This document shows positions 1-10,700 of a DNA stretch of 64,000 nucleotides, in pieces. Each line of letters starts with the position of its first letter. Positions within the stretch are counted from its first letter, which is position 1. Origin of the DNA: Closterium sp. Naga37s-1 (taxonomy: Eukaryota; Streptophyta; Zygnematophyceae; Desmidiales; Closteriaceae). A program made the translations under genes and the position numbers. Under the pieces are notes generated by a model, which was given only the letters and a program-made list of their open reading frames with translations, was not told where the DNA came from and made no database searches. The stretch spans positions 496,001 through 560,000 of the forward strand of contig CANJKZ010000170.1 of the NCBI GenBank assembly GCA_947471745.1. Reading direction: 5' to 3'.

Positions 1-135
1 GGGATCTCCTCCTCTCCTCTTTTTCACGGTACACAAAACCCCAAACCCAAAACCGGAAATCCTCTCTCTGCCTCTCTCCTTACCCGTCCACGCCCCACCC
101 ACTCCTGCCCTCTACTACCCCTGGGTGCCACGGAG

Positions 136-2140
136 CAGGAGCCAGTGGAGTGTCTCTTTCAGTTCATCTGCTCCTCCAACAACCACATCTCCAGAATATC
201 ATGTATGCTACCTCCTAGCCTTGCTTCCCTCTTCCTCCCTCCTTCCCTCCCTCTCTCCTTCCCTTCACTCTCTCCATCTCTCCCTTTCCGCCTCCACCCC
301 TCTTTTCACACCTTCTTTCGCTCCTCCATCCCATTCCTCCCGTTTCACACCTTTCCTTTGGCCGCCCCTTGGTGAGAATCTCTCTGAAGCTAACCGGCCA
401 TGGCTCCTCAAGGCTGTTCCAGCCTTCCACCAGTTCCTCTCTTCATTACCCTGAATGCGTGCATAGAGGACTCAAGTTTATAGTGGAGTAGCAGCAAGCC
501 TGAAAAAAAACGCTTAAGCAACACAGGAACGAGACTGAAAAATTGCTTCCTAAAAAAATCAGGTACTTGAATTCCTTCAAGTTCTCCACTATGAACTTGA
601 ATCTTCATTCCCCTGATTGCATGCATGGAGCACTGCATGATTCCGGAGCACACCAGCCCCCCACCACTCCCTTCCCGCCCTTCCACTCCCCTTCTATCCC
701 CTCTTCTCTTCCCCCATCCTCTCCCCCCATTCTCCACCCCTGGCCTCTACCATGCCTGCAAATCCACAGCCATGGTGGAGGTGTTGTCACAGCAGGGTCC
801 CCTCGTATCCACCATCAACGGTCGCCCATTCCATGCCTTCCCCTCGCTGCACCGCCTCTCCTCGCTCTCAGAGCTCTACTTGAGGGAGCGCGGCTTTGGC
901 TACCGAGCAGCATTCATAGTACAGACTGCATGCCAGCTTCACCAGAGTATGTGGTGCTGTGCCGTGCGGTGCTGTGCTGAGCCGTGCGGTGCTGTGCCGT
1001 GCGGTGCTGTGCTGTGCCGTGCGGTGCTGTGCCGTGCGGTGCTGTGCTGAGCCGTGCGGTGCTGTGCCGTGCTGTGCTGTGCCGTGCTGTGCTGTGCTGT
1101 GCTGTGCCATAATGTGCTGTGCTATGCTATAGTGTGCTGTTCTGTGCCCATACGTTTCCACGCATTTCTCTTCCCCTCAATCTTCCACCCCTCCCCTCCC
1201 CCTCGTCCCCCACTTTCTCTCCACACACAGTGCAAGCCACAAGCGGCACGAGCGCCAGTGAGTGGTTGCAGGCAATGCGGAAGCAGGCATGGCAGGAGGT
1301 GGAGCGACAGCTATGTGTGTTGCCAGGCGTGGGCCCCAAGGTGGCGGCGTGTGTGGCGCTGCTCTCGCTGGACCAGCATGCTGCCGTGCCCGTTGACACT
1401 CACGTCTGGCAGGTGCGCTGTGCTGTGTGGTCTGATGCGGTGCTGGGTGGTGAGGTGCAGCATGCTGCTGTGCCTGTTGACACTTACGTGGGGGTTGGGT
1501 GTGCTGCCTGGTGATGTGCGGTGCTGAAGGGTGTTAAGTGGTGTGCTGCTGGGTGCTATGAGGTGCAGTTCTGGGTGGTAAGCTGCGGTGCCTGCAGTCT
1601 ACTCAAAGCTCACTCCACTCAACTCAACCCCCCACCCTCCCACGCCTCCTCTCTCCCCCATCCATCTGGCTCAGAGGCACTACACGAGCAGCATCAATGG
1701 CAGACACTGACTGCACGCGTGCGGGTGCAGCTGACGCAGACACTGGAGCAGGTGTTTGGGCCCATGTGTGGCTGGCTGGGTTGTGAACGCTATGTGCACC
1801 ACAGGGCAGAAGCCCCATTCTCCTCAGGCAACCACTCTCTTGAGTCAACTCAAAAGTCACTCCACGTCAACCTCTCCGTCCCCCCTTCTCCCCCATCCAG
1901 CTGGCTCAGAGGCACTATGCGAGCAGCATCAATGGCAAGACGCTCACTGCGCGGGTGCGAGTGCAGCTGACACAGGCGCTGGAGCAGGTGTTTGGGCCCA
2001 TGTGTGGCTGGGCTGTCAACGCCATGTTTGCCTCTGAGCTGCCTGCTGTCAAGGCACGCTTTGCTGCTGCACGCCCTGCCACAAGCAGCACGCCTTTGAA
2101 AGAAGAGAAAACCGTTGTTTCGGACTGTACTACTGCTTGA
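136..2140 (+). CDS. OGG1: 8-oxoguanine DNA glycosylase/AP lyase (OGG1), 3' part
   Basis: Exons 136-202, 770-946, 1231-1412 and 1901-2140 (stop TGA) join in phase to 221 residues; the 5' part lies before the window. OGG1 is a nuclear and organellar base-excision enzyme that removes 8-oxoguanine opposite C and nicks the strand. The order matches the family: CLFQFICSSNN helix, the FPSL segment, helix-hairpin-helix LPGVGPKVAACVALLSLD with the Schiff-base lysine, then VPVDTHVW with the catalytic aspartate, then GPMCGWAVNAMF. Donors (GTATGC, GTATGT, GTGCGC) and acceptors (CACAG, ACACAG, ATCCAG) fit. It converges on GUN1. Introns 2 and 3 hold decayed copies of its own exon ends. Not distinguishable by sight from a close HhH-GPD relative, but both catalytic residues and the C-terminal motif are OGG1-type. 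Confidence 0.9.
456..610. repeat. Fold-back (inverted-repeat) element in OGG1 intron
   Basis: The left arm (about 463-523: ACTCAAG, TATAGTGGAG, GCCTGAAAAAAAACGC, TTAAGCAA) is the imperfect reverse complement of the right arm (about 542-604: TTGCTT, AAAAAAATCAGGT, CTCCACTATGAACTTGA), leaving a loop of about 20 nt. One arm recurs at about 6297-6331 in a GUN1 intron (GCTTGCTGCTACTCCACTAT). It resembles a MITE or introner-type element; no transposase is present. Confidence 0.55.
947..1135. repeat. GTGCTGTGCCGTGCG minisatellite
   Basis: Degenerate 5- to 15-bp units built on GCTGTGCCGTGCG fill the start of OGG1 intron 2, directly after the GTATGT donor. The repeat makes long spurious open frames on both strands. 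Confidence 0.85.
1437..1490 (+). repeat. Partial copy of OGG1 exon 3 end
   Basis: A second copy of the exon end that encodes AVPVDTHV follows the real one: CAGCATGCTGCTGTGCCTGT at about 1458 repeats the sequence at 1375-1395, with TTACGTG in place of TCACGTC. The tryptophan and the donor are lost, so it cannot replace the real exon end. Confidence 0.65.
1666..1800 (+). pseudogene. Dead tandem copy of OGG1 last exon
   Basis: This stretch repeats the first part of the last exon (1901-2035). Its acceptor is destroyed (ATCCAT instead of ATCCAG), one base is missing after ATCAATGGCA, and a TGA follows. An ACTCAAAG/ACTCAAAAG motif stands before each copy (about 1601 and 1847). Confidence 0.85.
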
Positions 2141-2245
2141 CTCATAAGAAGTATGCTGAGTTATTGGTTTCCACAATTGTGGATGTGGTAGTTCCACAAA
2201 TTAGTATCCTCCCCCATCTAGTGTGGATGGTAGTGGTTATGATTC

Positions 2246-2251
2246 AATAAA
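2246..2251 (+). terminator. Poly(A) signal of OGG1
   Basis: AATAAA lies 105 nt after the OGG1 stop codon, the usual place for a plant near-upstream element. Cleavage site not visible. Confidence 0.5.
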
Positions 2252-2933
2252 AAAATGATGTCTGGTGTGCTAGAAAGGCATACCGGTGCCGACGTAGCGG
2301 AAGCTTGCTTCCAACATGGTGATTGTTGTTTGATATATGTGGTGCAGGTTTATGTGTGTGACAACTTCAAGCTTTAGCTTACTGTGGAAAAGAAAAGCAT
2401 TACTATACATGCAAAGAAATGCTTGCAGACTAACAAGTGCACGTAAAAGAAAAACAATCATGCAGAAGAGCGAAAGCCAGACAAGGCGAGGTCCATAATA
2501 TACATAGGGAGACCAAGGTTGAAGAGAAGAATAGACAAGGCAATGGCAGTGGCCAGGCAACCAGGAACAGCTGCCAGCAGCTGCTGCAATGGTAGAAGCT
2601 ACAGTACAACCAACCAAGGCCAGGAAACAAACACGAAGGTGACGACCCGAATATAGGGAGTTGAAAGAGGTGGGGATGGGTTGGGAATTGGGTCGGGATG
2701 GGATAGCCTAGACCCATATGATGGTCCAGATGCAGACACTGTAAGTCGCCGTTTGCTGTTGCTGCCGACATTACTGCTGCTGCTGCTGCTGCTGCTGCTA
2801 TTGCTGTTCCCACAAAGTATCGCTCCTGCTACGGGATATCAAAGCAAGGCATGTGAAGCCAGCAGCCCAATTTTAACAGCCACAGGGAACAAGTATGTCA
2901 CGTCACACCCTCCACCTCACCTCCTCCTCACCC
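2252..2933. other. Convergent 3' region between OGG1 and GUN1
   Basis: It should hold the GUN1 3' UTR and possibly the OGG1 tail. A short CTG run lies at 2765-2800. I see no conserved coding sequence; the open frames on the minus strand are low-complexity. Confidence 0.5.
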
Positions 2934-5900
2934 TCACACCCAAGCCCCTTGCAGCCCCCTCTCATCGTGCAACACCAGCGGGTTACCCATGCCTCTCTCC
3001 GCCAGAGCAATCAGCCAGCGGGTAACAGCAGGGCCGGAGGCGCTGAGACGACCCCCGTTGGATGCAGAGGAGCGGAAGGGCGAGGCAAGTGCAGACAGGC
3101 ACGCCTCCACCTGTGCCTTGATCACGCTTGTTCCCACCACCTTGCTGTGCCTCCCCCATCCTGTCAGCACACTGCAGGACATGGAGAGGGTTGGGGAAGG
3201 AGAGGTGGACGGGGAAGGGGGAGGGGAAGGGAAGGGAAGGGGGAGGGGAAGGGAAGGGAAGGGGGAGGGGAAGGGAAGGGAAGGGGGAGGGGAAGGGAAG
3301 GGAAGGGGGAGGGGAAGGGAAGGGAAGGGATGGGGATTAGATCAGAAATGCCCCCACCTGTGTCTTTGAATGCACTTGTTCCAACCACATTGCTGTGCCG
3401 CCCCTATCCTGTCACTACGGAGGCAGTGCGAGGGGGTGAGGAAGGGAAAGAGTTTGGTGCGAATCCTCACACAAGGAACAGTTGCGCATGGACATAAAAG
3501 AACGGCATTTCTAGGAGCCCAGGCGTTTGGTTCTACCCTTACCACTTGCCTGGCTGGTGTGCTAAGATCCACTCACTTAAGAAGCCGGGGTAGCGGGTTG
3601 CTGCTGTTACCACCACCAGCACCGGCACCGGCACCGCTGCTGCTACTGCTGCTGGCGGCATTGTTGGCACTGGTGGTAGCGGCAGAGGTGGATCCAGGGT
3701 GGGAGGAGAGCACAAGCTGCTGCAAGTCGAGCAGCCAGAGGTGGAGCATGGCCATGGCAGCACCGACGGACATGAGGTGCAGGTCCAACACCCACTCCTG
3801 CGCCTCCGCCTTGCTCCACACCGCCCCCTCGTACACCCCCACTCGCCGCGCCCCCCGCGTCACCCTCACCGCTTGCACCCTCTGTTACCCAGGGGAGGAG
3901 TTGCAGGGGGGGATGCGCGGGAAAAGAGGGAAAGACGTGAGATGTTGGTGAGGAATCCATGCACTCGTGTGATGAGATGTACATTTGATGTGCTTTTCAC
4001 TAAATGCTTAAAAAGCCAACACGGTCGTCAGCCTTTCCCCCCTAGATGAAAACAAGACCCGAGTGTGCTGTGCTTGAGTGGCATCTCAAATCTCTAAAAA
4101 CTGCATGCAAATCTCTAAAAACTGCATGCAAAGCTCTAAAAACTGCATGCAAAGCTCTAAAAACTGCATGCAAAGCTCTAAAAACTGCATGCAAAGCTCT
4201 AAAAACTGCATGCAAAGCTCTAAAAACTGCATGCAAAGCTCTAAAAACTGCATGCAAAGCTCTAAAAACTGCATGCAAAGCTCTAAAAACTGCATGCAAA
4301 GCTCTAAAAACTGCATGCAAAGCTCTAAAAACTGCATGCAAAGCTCTAAAAACTGCATGCAAAGCTCTAAAAACTGCATGCAAAGCTCTAAAAACTGCAT
4401 GCAAAGCTCTAAAAACTGCATGCAAAGCTCTAAAAACTGCATGCAAAGCTCTAAAAACTGCATGCAAAGCATGCAAAGCATGCAGTACCTGGTTGAATCG
4501 CCAGAGCAGGTCGTTGAGAGCGTTGAAGAAGGCGATGGAGGTGGAGGAGTCGAGCGCTGCCACTGCTGCAAACAGCTGCCCCACCTCGCCCCGTGACAGC
4601 ACCCGCACTCCCTTCACCAGCTCCCCACCACCACCACTGCTGCTGCTACTACTGACGCTGACGCTGCTGCTGTTGTTGCTGCTGCTGCTGCTCAGAGTCT
4701 TGCAGTTCTGTGCCTCTCCCCGCACCTGCTTGCTCTCCTTCTCTCGCTCGTCCTCCTCTCTCTCCCCAGCATCCGCGTGCACGCACCCATGCAGCATAGC
4801 CTCCGCAAGCACGTACACCCCTGCACTCGCCTCACTGCTGCTTGCAGACCCGCCACAAGCACTTGCAGCAGCTGTGGCAGTGGCAGCAGTAGTCGTGGTG
4901 GTGGTGGTGGCAGTGGAGGCAGGAACGGCAGCGGCTTCAAACGTGGTCCCCATCTCGCGAAGGAGCAGGGCCGCGTCTCGCCAGTTGGAGAGACGGCTGA
5001 GGGAGGCGTGCGTGAGAGAGAAGCAGAAGCGGAGGGGGAAAGTGGGGAATATGGAGGAAGGGATGGGTCGAGACAGAGAACGGGAAGCGTGCGCAAGGAG
5101 AGCAAAAGGGACAAGACAGGAAAGAAAGAGAGGGAGGAGGTGGAGGGAGCAGAGGGAAGGGGGGATCGACGAGAGAGGGGATTGGGGACGAATTGGCAGG
5201 CAGAGCAGACACAGACACCCGCAGCGTAGGCGTTGCTCATAAAAAATCCTCAACCAGCAAGTCCATTATACAAGGCGCACAGCAGCAGAACAGTCTATCG
5301 CACATAGAGAGCAAACAGAGAACAAACAGGGAAGGTGGAGAGCATGAAAGAGAAGGTTTTTAAGTCGACTCAAAAAGCACACCCACCTGCAGGTCGAGAG
5401 CATGGCAGAGAAGGTGACGACGTTGGGGCGAACACCCGCTGCCTTCATCTCTCGGAACATGCGCAGTGCTGCCTCCAATCGCACCTCCCTCCTCCCCTCC
5501 TCCTCTTCCTCCTCCGCAGCCTCCGCATCCTCTGCATTCTGCTCATGTGTCTTTGCCCCCCCGACCTCCTCCCTCCTCTTACCACCCTTGCCCCGCGCCT
5601 CGCTTGGCTGTGAAGACGCTGTCACCTGGTTGAGGGACCAAACACCGCATGCAGAATGGCACAGCTTGTGCAGGTGAGCTGACGAGTCAATGAGCATGTG
5701 AGGGTGTAAACCAGCGGGCGTGGACAAGGTTGGACACATGCATGCACACCCGTGACCCGTGTAGAAGAGTGAACATGAGAGATTGAAACGCAACAACAGA
5801 ACAAAACGGAAGGCAGCGGAGGAGGAAAGGTAAGGCGGGCGTGGGGAGGGAGGGACGACCATACCTGGGTGGAGCGGCCGAGGGCATCAATGAGTGAGTT

Positions 5901-7671
5901 GTATGTGACCACGTTGGGCTGCACACCGTCGTGCAGCATCTGGCGAAACACACTCATGGCCTCCTCCACCTTGCCCTGCTTGCCATGCGCGTCTATGATC
6001 GCACTGTACACCACCACGTCCACCTGCTCACATGGCACGGCACAGACGTATGCACGTACACATGAGATTTAACATGCGCGCAAAAAAACACATAAGCATG
6101 CACATGAAATACATCCCACCTGCAGCCCCATGTCGCGGTACTGCTGGAAGAGCGCCGCTTGAAGCATCTGAACTGAACCCCCCAGCAGCTGTCCTGCAGC
6201 TGGCCGTTGGAGGGCATCTGAAAAACAACCCACCTGCAGCCCCATGTCGCGGTACTGCTGGAAGAGCCCTGCCGCCTCCTGGTGAATATGTCAGGTTTGC
6301 TTGCTGCTACTCCACTATGAGCCTGAATCCTTAAGAATACTGAGGGGAGAGGCTTGCCGTGAACCCCTACCTGCAGCCCCATGTCGCGGTACTGCTGGAA
6401 GAGCGCTGCCGCCTCCTGGCGCCTGCCCGAGTGAACACCAGTTACGTGCCATGGATCTTTACGTGGCAGACTTCTTGTGTAGAAATCTTCTCACCTGCAG
6501 CCCCATGTCGCGGTACTGCTGGAAGAGCGCGGCCGCCTCCTGGTGCCGGCCAGCGCAGGACAGCGCAGTGACAACGGCAGACAGCGTGAGCACGTTGGGC
6601 GTGAGGCCCTGGCGCTTCATGGCGTGGAAGAGGCGCGTCACCTTGTCGCAGCTGTCCTGCTGCTGGCCGTACGCGTCCAGCAGCGCATTGTGAAAGCAAA
6701 AGGAGGGGGTGGGGGGAAAGGGCAGGGAAGAGGAAGGGAGAAAGCAAAAACCGAAACAGAAACCCACCTGCAGGCCCATGTCTCGGTACTGCTGGAAAAG
6801 CGCCGCCGCCTCCTGGTGCCTTCCCGCGCGGGACAGGGCAGTCACAACCGCCGACAGCGTGAGGACATTAGGCGTGAGCCCCTGGCGCTTCATGGCGTGG
6901 AAGAGCCGCATCACCTCGTCGCACCGCCCCGCCTTGCCGTACGCGTCCAGCAGCGCGTTGTGTGCCACCACATCCAGCCGCCACCCCGCTGCTTCCATCT
7001 CGCGGGCGACAGCTATGGCTTCATTCAGCCGGCCCGCCTTGCCGTAGATGTCCAGCAGTGTGTTGTAGGTCACCCTGGGAAGGGGGAAAGGGGAGGGGAA
7101 GGGAGAGTTGGAGTTGTCAAGGAGTGGAAGTGGTGAACGAGGAGGATGGAAGGGTTATGGATTGGCTCCTGGCACCTCGTCGCACCGCCCCGCCTTGCCA
7201 TCACGTCCAGCCGCCACCCCGCCGCCTCCATCTCGCGGGCGACTGCTGTGGCTTCGTTCAGCCTCCCCGCCTTGCCGTAGATGTCCAGCAGCGTGTTGTA
7301 GGTCACCCTGGGAAGGAAGGGGGGAAGGGAGGAAGGGGTTGAGTTGAACATGAAGGCGAGTAAAACAAGCACTTCTGGCAGCCGCCCTGCCATGCTGTCG
7401 ATATGTGCGAGGAGCGGGCAAAGAGCGTGGTGAGAGCGTGCAAGGAGTGTGTGGTGTGGTTGTACCTGTCGGGGCGCACCCCTGCGTGCTGCATGGTGTG
7501 GAACATGTTGATGGCGCTCGACAGGTCGTTCCCCTTGCGATACCCGTCTATCATCGTGCTGAACGTCACCTGTAGGCACCATGCATGCATGCACGCATGA
7601 GGACACAGGCAGACACACATGCACGCACGAGGGCACACAGGGAGACACACGGACACATATGTTTGAGAATT

Positions 7672-7768
<97 letters not shown>

Positions 7769-10700
7769 CAGGCCTGGCGGCAGGAAGAGGAAAGGTAAAT
7801 TCGCGTATGTACATGTTCGATTGGGGGGAATGGGGGGGTTGTGGGTTGGTTGGAGAGGTGGGAAGAGGAGGAAAGAACGGGAGTGAGAAGCACCGCATTG
7901 CATTGAACCACACCTTACTACACTGCACAGCACTGCACTGTATTCCACTGATGGTTAACTAGCAGTCTACAGCAACGCACCACGTTGGGCGTGACGTCCG
8001 ACTGGGCCATGGAGGCAAAGGCAGCAGCAGCAGCGTCCATCTGGGACGCCTTGCAGAGCGCGTCGATGAGCGTGTTGAAGGTGAATATGTCCCGCACCAA
8101 CGCCACCGCCCCCGCCTCCTCGCCCCCCTCCTTCCCCCGCCGCCTCCCGCTCTGCCCCTGCTGCTCCTTCCTCCCGCCCCGGGAACCCGCTGCCGCTGCT
8201 GCAGCAGCAGGAGCAGGAGCAGAAGCAGAAGCAGTGGAATCAGCACTGCCCGCAGTAGCAGCAGCAGCAGCATTAGTGGCAGCGGCACAGGCTTCTTGTC
8301 CCATTAGTTCGAACACTCGTAGCGCCTCCTGCCACTGCCCTGCCCTGCTGCACACCGCCATGAGCGAGTTGTACGTTATCTGGGGTCCAAGAATGGGGCT
8401 CCCACACACACGCACGCACGAGCACGACCACACGGGGAACACACAAGGAAAGGGGAAGAGAAACAGTATCAGTGGCGCTGCAACACAAATCAGGGAGGAA
8501 TTCCCCTCGAAACGGCATAGAAATGGCATAGAAACCACTGCACATCTCAATCACTCCTCCTCTCCACCCACCACCACCTCTCTTCGTTTTCGCCCTCCCC
8601 CTTCCCTCCCCCTGCTCCCACCCTCCAACCATCCCTGCACCCATCCCCCACCCATCCCCGCACCGCTCCCACCCTTCCACCCGCTCTCTCACCCGGTCAG
8701 GCACAACGCCAAGCTCCTTCATCTCATGTACCAGCGCCCATGCGAGCGCCACCTAGAGGTCTCAAAAACCTCCATATATCCCTGCACCTACCCTGCATAC
8801 ATACCCGCACCCATCCCCCATCCGCCCACCCGCCCTCTCACCCAATCAGGTGCGATGCCAAGCTCCTTCATCTCGTGCACCAGCGCCCATGCGCGCGCCA
8901 CCTAGAGGTCTCAAAAACCTCCATCTATCCCTGCACCCACCCTGCATGCATCCCCGCACCCACCCACCCACCCACCCACCCCTCCACCCGCCCTCTCACC
9001 CGGTCAGGTGCGATGCCAAGCTCCTTCATCTCGTGCACCAGCGCCCATGCGCGTGCCACCTAGAGGTCTCAAAAACCTCCATCTATCCCTGCACCCACCC
9101 TGCATGCATCCCCGCACCCACCCACCCACCCACCCACCCCTCCACCCGCCCTCTCACCCGGTCAGGTGCGATGCAAAGCTCCTTCATCTCGTGCACCAGC
9201 GCCCATGCGCGCGCCACCTAGAGGTCTCAAAAACCTCCATCTATCCCTGCACCCACCCTGCATGCATCCCCGCACCCACCCACCCACCCACCCACCCCTC
9301 CACCCGCCCTCTCACCCGGTCAGGTGCGATGCCAAGCTCCTTCATCTCGTGCACCAGCGCCCATGCGCGCGCCACCTAGAGGTCTCAAAAACCTCCATCT
9401 ATCCCTGCACCCACCCTGCATGCATCCCCGCACCCACCCACCCACCCACCCCTCCACCCGCCCTCTCACCCGGTCAGGTGCGATGCAAAGCTCCTTCATC
9501 TCGTGCACCAGCGCCCATGCGCGCGCCACCTAGAGGTCTCAAAAACCTCCATCTATCCCTGCACCCACCCTGCATGCATCCCCGCACCCACCCACCCACC
9601 CACCCCTCCACCCGCCCTCTCACCCGGTCAGGTGCGATGCCAAGCTCCTTCATCTCGTGCACCAGCGCCCATGCGCGTGCCACCTCCGCCTCGCCCGCGC
9701 CAGCAGCGCCGCCCGCCTTGGCGCACGCGTCAATGGCTGCGTTGTACGTGACCAGGTTGGGGAGGCACCCTGCGTCCCTCATGCTGCGCAGCAGCGCCAG
9801 TGCATCCGTGCTGCGCCCACTGCGCCCTGCACTCGCGAGGGGCGAGGGGAGGAATTGGACAGACGGCATGGGGAAGGGGGAAGAGAGGGGCTATTGCTAT
9901 AGCAACGACAGCTACAGCCACAGACACAGCCACAAAAGCAACAACAGCAGCAGCAGCCGCAGGCTAGCAGCTAACAAAAAAAAGAGCCTCCTAGCAAGCA
10001 GCTCACCACTCACTCTCACCGTAGGCGCAGGATGAGTAAACGTTGGGGGGCACTCCACAGGCGATCTTTGAAGCAACCTCAATAATCAGTTGTAGGGGCG
10101 TCCTCCTAGCAAGCAGCTCACCACCCAATCGCTCACCATAGGCGCTGATGAGCGCGGAGAAGGCGTAGACGTTGGGCGGCACTCCAAAGGCGCGGGCGCG
10201 GTCAAAGACGCGGCGAGCGGCGTCCACCTGGCCGTGGCGGCCCAGCACTGCAATCGTGGTGCTCACCAGCTTCGCCCAGTCGCCCGCCCCTCCCCGCCCT
10301 CCCCGCTTCACCCGCGGACTCTCCTGGGGGAGGGCGGAACAAGGAGGAGGACATGAGAGGGGACAGGGGTATGGTGATAGGGATGGTGGGATGCGTGGAT
10401 GGGTCAATCGATTGGTGGATATGGGGTGAGGGAGAGCGAGAGCGAGAGGGTGCAGAGAAAGCATGCTCGAATCTGCTCACGTGTCAAACCCACACACTCA
10501 CGAGCAGCCAGTTGAAGCAAGCGAGAGTCTTCTGCCACTGCCCTCGGTTCCCCAGCTCCCTGAATATATACGACCAGTTCGCCAGCGTTGGTTCTCCTGC
10601 CCCCTGCTGCCCCTGCCCTTGCTGCCCCTGCTGCTCCCTCTGCCATCGATCCAGCACCTGCGACAGCAGCACATCGCACTCCTGCATGTCCTCGCTGCTG

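Noticed and set aside
4088-4465. CRISPR-like array
   Set aside because: Units are contiguous with no spacers, and the region is a eukaryotic intron.
4046-5253. Long open frames on both strands across the 21-bp array (398 and 403 codons) as a gene
   Set aside because: They arise because the repeat unit is a multiple of three; the minus strand is GUN1 exon 10 plus intron and the plus strand has no family motif.
8684-9624. CRISPR array or satellite unrelated to genes
   Set aside because: The repeat is the end of GUN1 exon 4 plus intron, with exon and splice sites retained.
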